Below the pieces are notes generated by a model that saw nothing but the letters and a program-made list of their open reading frames with translations, made no database searches and was not told the DNA's origin. Source: Actinomadura citrea (GTDB taxonomy: Bacteria > Actinomycetota > Actinomycetes > Streptosporangiales > Streptosporangiaceae). Taken from it: a stretch of DNA of 64,000 bases. This document shows, one piece after another, positions 44,970 to 53,652 of this stretch. The stretch is from NCBI RefSeq assembly GCF_013409045.1, contig NZ_JACCBT010000001.1, forward strand, positions 6,324,001 through 6,388,000. Reading direction: 5' to 3'. Within the stretch, counting starts at the first letter, position 1, and every line of letters begins with the position of its first letter. Both the position numbers and the translations under genes were made by a program.

Positions 44970-45886
44970 CCTCCGAGGACTTCCGCCGGGTCGGCGCCGA
45001 GGTCAGCAACTGGGGTCGCTGGGGCGCCGAGGACGAACGCGGCACCACCAACCTGATCACGCCGCGGGAGATCGTCCGGGCGGCGCGGTCGGTGCGCAAG
45101 GGCGCGGTGTTCGACCTCGGGATCCCGCTCGGCGCCGACGGCCCGCAGGCGTTCCCCGGCCGGATCAACCCGCTGCACATGATGACCGAGACCGGTGCGC
45201 GGCAGGAGTACCCCGGCGGCGCGAAGTGGTCGGACGACTACGTCGTCATGCCGCTGCAGGCCGGGACGCAGTGGGACGCCTTCGCGCACGTCTGGTACGA
45301 CGGCCTGCTCTACAACGGATTCGGCGAGGACGCGGTCGGCCCGCACGGCGCGGCGCGGTGTTCCATCGACGCCCTCGGCAACGGGATCGCCGGACGGGGC
45401 GTCCTGCTCGACGTCGCCCGGCACGCCGAGGTCGACTGGCTGGAGGGCGGCCACGTGATCGGCCCGGAGACCCTCGACGCCGTCGCGGAACGGCAGGGCA
45501 CCGAGATCCGGGCGGGCGACATCCTGCTGATCCGGACCGGATGGTGGAGGAAGTTCGTGGTCGAGCGGGACGCCACCGCGTGGATGAGCACCGAACCCGG
45601 GCTCGGCCTCGACTGCGTGCGGTGGATCCGCGCCCACGACCTCGCCGCGCTGGGCATGGACAACTGGGGCATCGAGGTGGCGCCCGGGGAGGACCTCGCG
45701 GTCACCAGCCCGGTGCACTGCGTGCTGCTCCGCGACGTGGGGATCCCGCTCGGGGAGATCTTCGACCTGGAGGCCCTCGCCGGGGACTGCGCCGATGACG
45801 GCGTGTACGAGTTCCTGTTCGCCGCACCGCCGCTGAAGGTCACCGGCGCCGTCGGCTCGCCCATCAACCCGCTCGCCCTGAAGTAG
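44966..45886 (+). CDS. cyclase-family (kynurenine formamidase-like) hydrolase
   Basis: A 306-residue protein of the PF04199 cyclase family, manganese or zinc hydrolases that act on formamides, cyclic amides or lactones. Features are NWGRWGAEDERGTTNLITP near residue 14, FDLGIPLGADGPQAFPGR, the metal-binding GTQWDAFAHVWYDG (Asp and His in the HxGTHxD-like site, here QAGTQWDAFAH), GRGVLLDVARH and DNWGIEVAPGEDLAVTSPVH. The first histidine of the common HxGTHxDxPxH pattern is replaced by glutamine, an alteration frequent in the long bacterial branch. Last gene of the operon; ATGA overlap with the OCD-family gene. A ring-opening or deamidation step on the imported compound is plausible. Confidence 0.88.
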   Translation: MTSEDFRRVGAEVSNWGRWGAEDERGTTNLITPREIVRAARSVRKGAVFDLGIPLGADGPQAFPGRINPLHMMTETGARQEYPGGAKWSDDYVVMPLQAGTQWDAFAHVWYDGLLYNGFGEDAVGPHGAARCSIDALGNGIAGRGVLLDVARHAEVDWLEGGHVIGPETLDAVAERQGTEIRAGDILLIRTGWWRKFVVERDATAWMSTEPGLGLDCVRWIRAHDLAALGMDNWGIEVAPGEDLAVTSPVHCVLLRDVGIPLGEIFDLEALAGDCADDGVYEFLFAAPPLKVTGAVGSPINPLALK

Positions 45887-45938
45887 CCGTCAGGAGGACC
45901 GGACCGCGACGGCCTCCGGTTCCGGCCGCCCCGGGGGT

Positions 45939-46613
45939 TCAGCAGGCGGCCAGGAGCGCGGAAAGGTCGGTCAGGGTCGAGATCCGGTGTATGCCGGTGG
46001 GGGCCGGGGTTTCCGTTCTTGCTCGGTCGAGCCAGATGGCGTGAAGGCCCGCGTTGTGGGCGCCTACGGCGTCCACGTCCAGTTTGTCGCCGATGTAGGC
46101 GACCTGGGCGGGAGGCAGGTCGAGGGCGGTGCAGGCGGCCCGGAAAGCCTGGGGGTTCGGTTTCGCCCAGCCGAGTCGGTCAGAGCAGAGGAGTACTTCG
46201 AAGTGGTGACGCAGGCCCAGCGCCGCCATCCTGCGCTCTTGGTGGACGGTGCTCGAGTTGGACAGGATGCCGTTTCGGTAAGGGAGCGCACCCAGTACCG
46301 TCGCCACGTCGGGAAACGCCGACCATGCAGCTTCGAACAGTGCCTCGTAACGGTCGTGCCACGCGTCCGCCTCGGTATCGCTCAGCGGACGGTCGACGAA
46401 CGTGCGGACTCTCGCGCGCCGTTGCTGCTCGTAGGTCACCAGGCCGAGCGCGAGGCGCCGGTGTCCGAGCCTGGTGATCTGGTGCCATCGGTCCAGGGCG
46501 GCCTGGTCGGAGGGCAGTCCCTCGGCCGCGAAGTGGCTCAGCAGCCCGGCCCGTTCCGAGCCGGTGAAGTCGAAGATCGTGTCATCGACGTCCCACAGCA
46601 CAGCCTCGATCAT
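45939..46613 (-). CDS. HAD-superfamily hydrolase (phosphatase-like)
   Basis: A 224-residue cytoplasmic HAD hydrolase. Motif I is LWDVDDTIFDF (nucleophile and general-acid aspartates), motif II the serine in ILSNSSTV, motif III the lysine in GWAKPNPQAF and motif IV GDKLDVDAVGAHNAG. The C1-type cap spans about residues 15-90. Such enzymes dephosphorylate small metabolites; the substrate cannot be read from sequence. Base composition is a little less GC-rich than the neighbours, hinting at separate ancestry. It is convergent with the long catabolic operon and unlinked to it by strand. Confidence 0.88.
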   Translation of the reverse strand: MIEAVLWDVDDTIFDFTGSERAGLLSHFAAEGLPSDQAALDRWHQITRLGHRRLALGLVTYEQQRRARVRTFVDRPLSDTEADAWHDRYEALFEAAWSAFPDVATVLGALPYRNGILSNSSTVHQERRMAALGLRHHFEVLLCSDRLGWAKPNPQAFRAACTALDLPPAQVAYIGDKLDVDAVGAHNAGLHAIWLDRARTETPAPTGIHRISTLTDLSALLAAC

Positions 46614-46636
46614 GTCTTGAGGCTAGAGCGGCGCGG

Positions 46637-47391
46637 TCAGGCGCGGCATCGGCCGCGGACGCCGAGGGTGGAGAACACCACCGGCATGTAGTCCTCGCTG
46701 AAGGACGGGCCCCTGCCGGAGGCGGCGAAGACCGTGCCGGTGACCGGCTCCAGCCCCATCTCCAGGGACGGGGACAGGTCCTTCATGTCGTCGACGAACT
46801 CGTACCGCATGTGGGGCGAGCCGTCGGGTCCCGGGAGACGGTGATGACGACGCCCTCGCGCCTGTAGGTGCCGAGGAGGGGAGCGAGGTCCACCGCGGGG
46901 GCCGGATCCGCCGGGGCGAACGGTGCGGGCATGGTGACGCCGGCGAGTTCGGCGAGCAGTTCGCGGAACAGGTCGGCGTACAGCAGGCGGGCCGCGCCGC
47001 CATTGGTCATCAGCACGAGGGCCACGTTCGCCTGCGGGACGACGCGCAGGTAGGCGTACTGGCCGATGGCGGCGCCGTCGTGGCCGTAGCCGGTGACGCC
47101 GTCCCAGTCGTAGAGCGTCCCGCCGAGGCCCCAGCCGTCCGCGCTGACGGTCCATTTGTCCGGGACGTCCACCTCCCGGTACTGCATGGCCGCCACGGCC
47201 TGTGGCGACAGGACGCGGGCGCCGCCGGGTGCCGTGCCGTTCTCCAGGTGCGTGCGGGCGAAGCGGGCCATGTCGCCCGCGGAGACGATGAGGCGGGCGG
47301 CCGGTCCGACCGAGCGGGGCATCGGGTCCCAGGACGGGGCGGCCCCGGCGAGCGCGGTGTCACCGGTGCGTCCGGCGAACACTGTACGCAT
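46637..47391 (-). pseudogene. serine hydrolase (beta-lactamase-like) remnant, truncated and frameshifted
   Basis: The C-terminal part of a class C beta-lactamase/EstB-type serine hydrolase survives in two frames. From 47391 the first frame reads VGPAARLIVSAGDMARFARTHL, GWGLGGTLYDW, the YGHDGAAIGQYAYLRVVP motif (equivalent to the HxG region) and LLGTYRREG. Near 46825-46832, in a GGGTCCCGGG run, the frame is lost and continues in another with RYEFVDDMKDLSPSLEMG and ends at 46637. The N-terminal half with the SxxK nucleophile is absent, and an in-frame stop lies just before 47391. A sequencing error could explain the frameshift but not the missing half, so the gene is considered dead. Confidence 0.75.
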
Positions 47392-47427
47392 TGCGGATCA
47401 TTGTACGCAAGCGCGTTAACCGTACGC
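47383..47427. repeat. three phased TGTACGC direct repeats before tetR
   Basis: TGTACGC (47383-47389), TGTACGC (47402-47408) and CGTACGC (47421-47427) recur with an exact 19-base period (7-base unit plus 12-base spacer), close to two helical turns. They lie 32-76 bases before the TetR gene and run into the start of the decayed hydrolase. The palindromic GTAC core suits TetR-type binding; likely autoregulatory operators. Inferred. Confidence 0.65.
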
Positions 47428-47458
47428 TCCAGCGAACGATGTGCCCTAGGGTGGTGGC

Positions 47459-48190
47459 ATGCCAGCCGACAAGCCGCCCATCCCCTCGGTGTGGGCACGT
47501 CCTCGCGCGAGGCGCGCCCAGCCCGCGCTCAGCCGCGAGCGGATCGTCGCCGAAGCCGTACGGCTCCTGGACGAGGAGGGCATGGAGGCGCTCAGCATGC
47601 GCGGCCTCGCCGTCCGCCTGGGGACGGCGGCCACTTCGCTCTACCGTCACGTGGCCAACAAGGACGAGCTGATCGAGCTGGTCGTCGACGAGCTGTACGG
47701 TGAGCTGGAGGTGCCCGACCCCGTCGGCGCGACCGGCTGGCGGGCCCCCCTGGAGCACTGCGCCCAGAGCCTGCGCTCGATGATCCTGCGCCACCCGTGG
47801 GTAGCGCCGGCCTTGGGCCAGGTCGGGCTCGCCGAACTCGGCCCCAACCTGATCGACCGGTCCGAGCGCCAGCTCGCCCTGTTCCATGCCGCCGGATTCC
47901 CGCCGGGCGAGGCGGAGCAGGCCATGAACGGGCTGCTCGCGTACGTGATCGGCATGAGCATCAGCGAGGCGGCGTACCTGTCGGTGCTCGCCCGCAGCGG
48001 CCGGACCGAGCAGGAATGGGCCGAGGGCCTGCGTCCCGCCGCCGAGCGGGCCCTGGACGACCACCCCCGGCTGCGTGAGGGGTTCGTCGCCCGCCGGGAC
48101 GCCGATCCGCGCGTGGTGCGCGACACCAGCTTCGCCTACGGGCTCGACCGCTTCCTCGACGGCCTCCAGACCAGACTCGCCGCCCGCTGA
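47459..48190 (+). CDS. TetR-family transcriptional regulator
   Basis: A 243-residue repressor. The N-terminal domain has the TetR helix-turn-helix (SRERIVAEAVRLLDEEGMEALSMRGLA, shown in part: MEALSMRGLAVRLGTAATSL, then YRHVANKDELIELVVDELYG) at about residues 25-75, followed by an all-helical TetR_C ligand domain (LRSMILRHPWVAPAL, GLLAYVIGMSISEAAYL). It is followed 34 bases later by an NADP-dependent oxidoreductase in the same direction, the usual arrangement for a redox- or drug-sensing repressor and its target. Three phased TGTACGC repeats upstream are its probable operators. Confidence 0.9.
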   Translation: MPADKPPIPSVWARPRARRAQPALSRERIVAEAVRLLDEEGMEALSMRGLAVRLGTAATSLYRHVANKDELIELVVDELYGELEVPDPVGATGWRAPLEHCAQSLRSMILRHPWVAPALGQVGLAELGPNLIDRSERQLALFHAAGFPPGEAEQAMNGLLAYVIGMSISEAAYLSVLARSGRTEQEWAEGLRPAAERALDDHPRLREGFVARRDADPRVVRDTSFAYGLDRFLDGLQTRLAAR

Positions 48191-48224
48191 GTCGGCAGAG
48201 CAGCACTCCGCAAGGGAGCACGTG

Positions 48225-49127
48225 ATGAAGGCCGTGGGATTCAGTCGCTTCGGGGGGCCGGAGGTTCTCGAGGTCGTGGATCTGCCCGATCCGCATCCGG
48301 GGGCCGGCCAGGTCCGGATCTCGGTGCGCGCGGCCGGGGTGAACGCCAGCGACTGGAAGAAGCGCGGGGGCCTGATGGATCAGGAGCTCCCGCAGACCCT
48401 GGGCTACGAGGCGGCGGGGGTCGTCGACGAACTCGGTGAGGGCGTGGCGGACGCCGCCGTCGGCGATCGCGTGTTCGGTTTCTGCGTCGAGGGGGCGGCC
48501 CAGGCCGAGCTGGCCGTGCTGTCCCACTACGCGCCGATCCCGCCATCGCTCGGCTTCTCCGGTGCCGCCGCCCTGCCGGCGGCCATCGAGACGGCCACGC
48601 GCGCGCTCGACCAGCTCGGCGTCGGGGACGGCGGCACGCTGCTCGTCAACGGCGCCTCCGGGAGCATCGGCGGCGCGGCGGTCCAGCTCGCCGTGGCGCG
48701 GGGCGTGCGCGTGATCGGTACCGCCGGGCCGGCGAACCAGGAGTACCTGCGCTCGCTGGGGGCCGAGCCGGTCACCTACGGCGAGGGTCTCGTCGAGAGG
48801 GTCCGCGCGCTGGCGCCCGACGGCGTCGACGTGGCGCTCGACGTCGCCGGGAGCGGGGTGCTGCCCGAGCTGATCGCGCTCGCGGGCGGCGCGGGGCACG
48901 TCGTCACGGTCGCCGACTTCGGCGGCGCCCGGGAGCACGGGGTGCGGTTCAGCCGCGGGGACGACGGCCGCGCGGTCCACGTGCTCGGTGAGATCGGCGC
49001 GCTGGTCGAGGCGGGGCGCTTCTCGCTCCCGGTCGCACGGACCTTCCCGCTCGCCGAGGTCGCGGAGGCGCACCGCGCCGGAGAGGGCGGCCACGTGCGC
49101 GGCAAGCTCGTCCTGCTGGTCGGCTGA
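48225..49127 (+). CDS. NADP-dependent quinone oxidoreductase-like enzyme (MDR family)
   Basis: A 300-residue medium-chain dehydrogenase/reductase without the structural zinc site, i.e. quinone-oxidoreductase-like. MKAVGFSRFGGPEVLEVVDLP, AAGVNASDWKKRGG and LGYEAAGVVDELG form the catalytic domain; LVNGASGSIGGAAVQLAVARG is the NADP-binding motif (Gly/Ala-rich GxSGxxG variant). The C-terminal GKLVLLVG is typical. AAGGGAGCACGTG precedes the ATG at 48225. Likely controlled by the TetR gene just upstream; a role in detoxifying quinones or enals is family inference. Confidence 0.9.
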   Translation: MKAVGFSRFGGPEVLEVVDLPDPHPGAGQVRISVRAAGVNASDWKKRGGLMDQELPQTLGYEAAGVVDELGEGVADAAVGDRVFGFCVEGAAQAELAVLSHYAPIPPSLGFSGAAALPAAIETATRALDQLGVGDGGTLLVNGASGSIGGAAVQLAVARGVRVIGTAGPANQEYLRSLGAEPVTYGEGLVERVRALAPDGVDVALDVAGSGVLPELIALAGGAGHVVTVADFGGAREHGVRFSRGDDGRAVHVLGEIGALVEAGRFSLPVARTFPLAEVAEAHRAGEGGHVRGKLVLLVG

Positions 49128-49196
49128 TGCGGCGGCCGGCCGTCGAGCCGGTCCGGTTCCAGGCCGGGACGCGGCCGCGGCTGTAGGGTCGTGGCC

Positions 49197-49811
49197 ATGT
49201 CACGGGCGGTGTCTCGGGATCCTGATCGGCTGGTTCTGTTCACCGACGCCGTCGTGGCGATCGCCGTGACGCTGCTGGTGCTGCCGCTGGTCGACGTGGT
49301 GCCGGAGGCCGTGGGCGCGCATCGGCGGTCGGTCGAGGTGATCACCGAGCATCAGGCGCAGATCTGGAGCTTCGTGCTCAGCTTCGTGGTGATCATCCGG
49401 TTGTGGTTCGTGCACCACCGGATGTTCGAGCACATCGGCGGCTACACGCGGGCGCTGATGCTGGTGAACACGGGCTGGCTGCTGGCCATCGCGCTCCTGC
49501 CGTTCCCCACGGAGATGGTCGCGTCGTATCCGGGGGACGACCGGTTCACCGTGATGCTGTACATCGGGAACATCCTCGTCGCGGGCGTCTTCCAGACCGC
49601 GCTGGCGGTGATCTCCTACCGCGATCCGGATGTCGCGCTGGAATCCGATCCGCCGACGATCGAGTCGGTCCGGGCCTCGCTGTCGAACGCGGTGCTGCTC
49701 GCGGTGAGCCTCGCCGTGGTCGCGGTCTTCCCCAGCATCTCGTATTTCGCGCTGTTGCTGCTCTTCCTGGAGGCTCCGGTCGACAGGTTCTGGAGGCTTG
49801 TCGGAGTCTGA
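49197..49811 (+). CDS. TMEM175/DUF1211-like potassium channel subunit
   Basis: A 204-residue membrane protein of the bacterial TMEM175 family, which forms leak potassium channels lacking the classic TVGYG filter. The helix-1 signature RLVLFTDAVVAIAVTLLVLPLVD (in part: RLVLFTDAVVAIAVTLL; family FSDxxxAI-TLL) is clear, with about six helices, QIWSFVLSFVVIIRLWFVHHRMF and GWLLAIALLPFPTEMV. A GTG two codons earlier (49191) is an alternative start. It sits between the oxidoreductase and a two-component system without obvious link to either. Confidence 0.87.
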   Translation: MSRAVSRDPDRLVLFTDAVVAIAVTLLVLPLVDVVPEAVGAHRRSVEVITEHQAQIWSFVLSFVVIIRLWFVHHRMFEHIGGYTRALMLVNTGWLLAIALLPFPTEMVASYPGDDRFTVMLYIGNILVAGVFQTALAVISYRDPDVALESDPPTIESVRASLSNAVLLAVSLAVVAVFPSISYFALLLLFLEAPVDRFWRLVGV

Positions 49812-49916
49812 GCGACTCCTTCTTGGATCGGCGGAGAGCGCGGCCGGTCGGTGGCGGTGGCCGCGCGGCGGTAGCCCTTATCAAGGTTTAACCCCTCGCG
49901 CGTCATGCTCGGCGGC

Positions 49917-50579
49917 ATGCGTGTACTGATCGTTGAGGACGAGCGGGTGCTCGCGGACACGATCGCCGAGGGCCTGCGGGACGAGGCGATGGCCGTGGAC
50001 GTGGTGTACGACGGCGACGACGCGCTGGAGCGGGCCTCCTACAACGAGTACGACGTGGTGGTCCTCGACCGGGACCTGCCGACGGTGCACGGCGACGACG
50101 TGTGCCGGGAGCTGGTGGGGCGGCGGAGTCCCGTGCGGATCCTGATGCTGACCGCGGCGGGCGACGTCGACGACCGCGTGGACGGGCTGACGCTCGGCGC
50201 CGACGACTACCTGCCGAAGCCGTTCGTGTTCGGCGAGCTGGTGGCGCGGGTGCGGGCGCTGGCGCGCAGGTCGGGGCCGCCGGTGCCGCCCGTCCTCGAG
50301 GGGCGGGGCATCCGGCTCGATCCGCACCGGCGCAGGGCGGCGCGGGACGGCCGGGAGCTGCGGCTGACGAACAAGGAGTTCGCCGTGCTGGAGGAGCTGC
50401 TGCGGGCGGAGGGCGGCGTGGTGAGCGCCGAGCGGCTGCTGGAGCGGGCGTGGGACGAGAACATCGACCCGTTCAGCAACATCGTCCGGGTCACGATGGC
50501 GACGCTGCGCCGCAAGCTCGGGCAGCCACCGGTGATCGAGACGGTGACCGGGTCCGGATACAGGCTGGAGGGGCGATGA
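49917..50579 (+). CDS. OmpR-family response regulator
   Basis: A 220-residue DNA-binding response regulator. The receiver domain starts MRVLIVEDERVLADTI with the acidic pair, has the phospho-acceptor aspartate in VVVLDRDLPTVHGDD, the threonine in LMLTAAG and the lysine in DDYLPKPF. The C-terminal winged helix includes LTNKEFAVLEELLRAEGGVVS, RVTMATLRRKLG and VTGSGYRLEG. The ATG at 49917 fits family starts; ATG at 49905 would add four residues. Its stop overlaps the kinase start by four bases. Confidence 0.94.
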   Translation: MRVLIVEDERVLADTIAEGLRDEAMAVDVVYDGDDALERASYNEYDVVVLDRDLPTVHGDDVCRELVGRRSPVRILMLTAAGDVDDRVDGLTLGADDYLPKPFVFGELVARVRALARRSGPPVPPVLEGRGIRLDPHRRRAARDGRELRLTNKEFAVLEELLRAEGGVVSAERLLERAWDENIDPFSNIVRVTMATLRRKLGQPPVIETVTGSGYRLEGR

Positions 50580-51757
50580 AGAGGCTGAGCGTCAGGACGC
50601 GGCTCACGCTGGTGTACGGGTCGCTGTTCCTCGTCACGTCGGCGGCGCTGGTCGCGGTGACGTACCTGCTGACCGTCAGGACGATGGACGACCGGTTCCC
50701 CTCGCGCCAGAACGTGGACGCGACGACGATCACCCGGCTGCGCGCGCTGGCCGTGGGCGGGGACGTCAGCGATCTGGTGCGGTTGAAGGCCGACGCCGAT
50801 CGGGAGCTGGCGCGGCAGAAGCACGACGTCCTGGAGCAGCTGCTGCAGAGCTCCCTGGTGACGATGCTGGTCCTCGGCGTCCTGGCCGTGGTGATCGGGT
50901 ACGTGGTGGCGGGGCGGATGCTCCGGCCGCTGCACACGGTGACCGCGACGGCGCGGCGGCTGTCGGAGAGCAACCTGTACGAGCGGATCGCGCTGGACGG
51001 CCCGCAGGACGAGATCAAGGATCTGGCCGACACCTTCGACCGGATGCTGGACCGGCTGAACCGCGCGTTCGACGCCCAGCGCCGGTTCGTCGCGAACGCC
51101 TCGCACGAGCTGCGCACGCCGCTGACCATCAACCGGACGGTGCTGGAGGTCGCGCTCGCGAGCCGCAGGAGCCCGCCGGAGACCAGGGCGCTCGCGGACG
51201 TCCTGCTCGGCAACACCGCACGCCACGAGCGGCTCATCGAGGGGCTGCTGCTGCTCGCGAGGTCCGAGAGGGAGCTGGCCACGCGGGTCGGCACGCCGCT
51301 GCGGGACGTGGTGCGCAGCGCGCTCGACCAGCTCGACGCGCAGGTGGAGGAGGCGGGCGTGGACGTCGAGGCGCGGCTCGGCCCGGCCGCCGTGACCGGG
51401 GACCCGGTGCTGCTGGAGCGGTGCGCCGTGAACCTGCTGGAGAACGCCGTGAAGTACAACGTGGGAGACGGGCGGGTCTGGGTGCGCACGGGGGTCCGGG
51501 ACGGCGAGGCGTTCCTGCAGGTGGTCAACACCGGGAGGCCCGTCCCGTCCTACGAGGTCGCGACGATCTTCGAGCCGTTCCGGCGGCTGCGCGCGGACCG
51601 GACGGGGTCCAGGGACGGCGCGGGGCTCGGCCTGTCGATCGTGCGGGCGGTCGTCGCGGCGCACGGCGGCGCGATCGACACCGTCCCGCGGCCGGACGGC
51701 GGGCTGTCGATCACGGTCCGGCTGCCGGTGGCCGCCGAGCCCGCCCTCGCCGCCTAG
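50576..51757 (+). CDS. sensor histidine kinase
   Basis: A 393-residue membrane kinase paired with the preceding regulator. It has a first helix at about 12-32, an extracytoplasmic loop of about 75 residues (sensor too short to name), a second helix at about 97-120, HAMP (RMLRPLHTVTATARRLSESN), the H-box FVANASHELRTPLT, N-box NLLENAVKYN and G boxes GAGLGLSIVRAVVAAHGG. D-box residues are less evident. It ends four bases inside the convergent acyl-CoA synthetase gene. Stimulus and targets unknown. Confidence 0.94.
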   Translation: MKRLSVRTRLTLVYGSLFLVTSAALVAVTYLLTVRTMDDRFPSRQNVDATTITRLRALAVGGDVSDLVRLKADADRELARQKHDVLEQLLQSSLVTMLVLGVLAVVIGYVVAGRMLRPLHTVTATARRLSESNLYERIALDGPQDEIKDLADTFDRMLDRLNRAFDAQRRFVANASHELRTPLTINRTVLEVALASRRSPPETRALADVLLGNTARHERLIEGLLLLARSERELATRVGTPLRDVVRSALDQLDAQVEEAGVDVEARLGPAAVTGDPVLLERCAVNLLENAVKYNVGDGRVWVRTGVRDGEAFLQVVNTGRPVPSYEVATIFEPFRRLRADRTGSRDGAGLGLSIVRAVVAAHGGAIDTVPRPDGGLSITVRLPVAAEPALAA

Positions 51758-53544
51758 CCGGTCGGCTGCGCACCGAGGGGCCAGGGCGGCGGCTGCGGCC
51801 ACGGGACGCGGCCCTCGGGCTCGGCCCGGTCGGGGCGGGCGGTCAGCCAGCGGTGCACGACCTTGCCGGTCGCGTTGCGCGGCAGCTCGGGGATGAAGAA
51901 CACGTCGCGGGGAACCGCGTAGCGGGCGACCTGGGCGTGCACGTAGGCGCGGACGGCGTCGGCGTCGAGCCGGGCGCCGGGCCGCAGGACGACGTAGGCG
52001 GCGAGGCGCTGGCCCCACTCGGGGTCGGGCACGCCGGTGACGGCGACCTCGCGGATCCCCGGCATCCGCAGAAGGGCGTCCTCCACGTCGCCGGGGACGA
52101 TGTTCTCGCCGCCGGACACGACCAGGCCGTCGCTGCGGCCGTCCACGAAGAGCAGGCCGCGGTGGTCGATGTGGCCGAGGTCGCCGGTGGCCAGCAGCCC
52201 GTCGCGGACCTCCATCGGCTCGCCGCCGGTGTAGCCCTCGAACAGCAGTTCGTTCGCGGCGAAGATGTGCCCGCGGGTGGAGTGGCCGAGGCGGCGGCCC
52301 TGCTCGTCGAGGATCGCCAGCGCGGTGTTGCGCGGCGGGCGCCCGGCGGTGCGCGGGTCGAGCCGCAGGTCGCGCGGGGTCGCGATGGACACCCAGGACG
52401 CCTCGGTGGAGCCGTAGACGTTGTAGAGCCGGTCGCCGAACGCGTCCATGAACCGGGTGGCGAGGCCGCCGGGCAGCGCGGCGCCGCTCAGCGCCGCGAT
52501 CCGCAGGGAGGACGTGTCGTACCGCTCGCGGACCTCGGGGGCCAGTTCCAGGACCCGCTGCAGCATGACCGGGACGGCGAACAGGGTGGCGTCGCGGTGG
52601 GAGGCGACGGCCCGCAGCGTCCGCTCCGGGTCGAACCGGCGGTGCAGGACGACCGGCGCCCGCAGCGCCCACGCCATCTGCAGCGCGGCGTAGCCCCAGG
52701 TGTGGAACAGCGGCGCTTCGACGATCATGGTCTGCCGGGCGCGCAGCGGGATCCGCGACGTCATCGAGGCCAGCGGCCACAGGCCGGGGCGGGGCGGGCG
52801 GCGGGCGCCCTTCGGGCGGCCGGTGGTGCCCGAGCTCAGCATGATCGTCCGGCTCTGGATCTGCGGGGGCGCGGCGGCGGCGCCCGGCGCCGATCGGATG
52901 AGCTCCTCGATGCTCGGCCCCGGGTCGGCGGGGACGGCGTCCGGGGCGGTGCGGGGCGGCGGCAGCGTCGCGGCGGGGACGGGGGCCGACAGCGGGGCGG
53001 CGGCGGGCGGGCGGTGATCGGCCCACACCACGGTCCGGCGCAGCGCGATCGGGACGTTCGCCAGCAGCGGGGCGAACTCGGCGTCCGCGACGAGCAGGGT
53101 GGGGCGCAGTTCGCCGAGCACGGCGCGGATCTGGCCCGTTCCGAAGCCCGTGTTGAGCAGCACGACCTCGGCGCCGCGCCGGGAGCACGCGACGAGCGTC
53201 AGGGCCATGCCGCGGTGGTTGCGGCACAGGACGCCGACGCGGGGGCGGGGGCCGTGCAGGGGCAGCCCGGCGGCGAGGCGGGCGGCGCGCTCGTCCAGCT
53301 CGGCGAACGTCAGCTCGCCCTCGTCGTCGATCAGGGCGGTGCGGGACGGGGAGCGGGCGGCGGCGGAGGCGACCAGTCCGGCGAGCGTCGTACCCCAGCG
53401 GCGCAGCGTGCCGAGCTGGCGGACCAGCCGGCGGGGGCCGCCGGAGAACAGCAGGCCGGTGCGGAGCAGGAGGGCGGCGAGATCGCGGATATGCCCGATC
53501 CGCCGGCGCATCCCCGGCCGGTAAGCGGGCCTCGCGTGCGTCAC
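51754..53544 (-). CDS. fatty acyl-CoA synthetase (AMP-forming)
   Basis: Activates a carboxylic acid to its CoA thioester through an acyl-adenylate. The 596-residue product carries the AMP-binding P-loop MLSSGTTGRPKGARR, VYGSTEASWVSIATP, the TGDLGHIDHRGLLFVDGRSDGL region (ATP-binding aspartate and arginine) and C-terminal PRNATGKVVHRWL with the catalytic lysine. N-terminal basic residues and a Leu-rich helix (RDLAALLLRTGLL) suggest membrane association, as in FadD12-type enzymes. It is divergent from the thiolase/beta-oxidation operon at 53779, in line with fatty-acid degradation. Precise chain length unknown. Confidence 0.92.
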   Translation of the reverse strand: MTHARPAYRPGMRRRIGHIRDLAALLLRTGLLFSGGPRRLVRQLGTLRRWGTTLAGLVASAAARSPSRTALIDDEGELTFAELDERAARLAAGLPLHGPRPRVGVLCRNHRGMALTLVACSRRGAEVVLLNTGFGTGQIRAVLGELRPTLLVADAEFAPLLANVPIALRRTVVWADHRPPAAAPLSAPVPAATLPPPRTAPDAVPADPGPSIEELIRSAPGAAAAPPQIQSRTIMLSSGTTGRPKGARRPPRPGLWPLASMTSRIPLRARQTMIVEAPLFHTWGYAALQMAWALRAPVVLHRRFDPERTLRAVASHRDATLFAVPVMLQRVLELAPEVRERYDTSSLRIAALSGAALPGGLATRFMDAFGDRLYNVYGSTEASWVSIATPRDLRLDPRTAGRPPRNTALAILDEQGRRLGHSTRGHIFAANELLFEGYTGGEPMEVRDGLLATGDLGHIDHRGLLFVDGRSDGLVVSGGENIVPGDVEDALLRMPGIREVAVTGVPDPEWGQRLAAYVVLRPGARLDADAVRAYVHAQVARYAVPRDVFFIPELPRNATGKVVHRWLTARPDRAEPEGRVPWPQPPPWPLGAQPTG

Positions 53545-53652
53545 CGCGCCCTCCTCCGGTGATTTCCGGTCACGTTACCCATCAGTCATGAACCGGACAA
53601 GGGCGTCAAGCCCCCGACCGGCGGGCATCGGGACGACGAGCGGCGCGTCAGT

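Noticed and set aside
50207-53227. Leftward open frame of about 1000 codons over the two-component system and acyl-CoA synthetase
   Set aside because: Antisense to three clear genes with intact motifs; Pro/Arg-rich, no domain.
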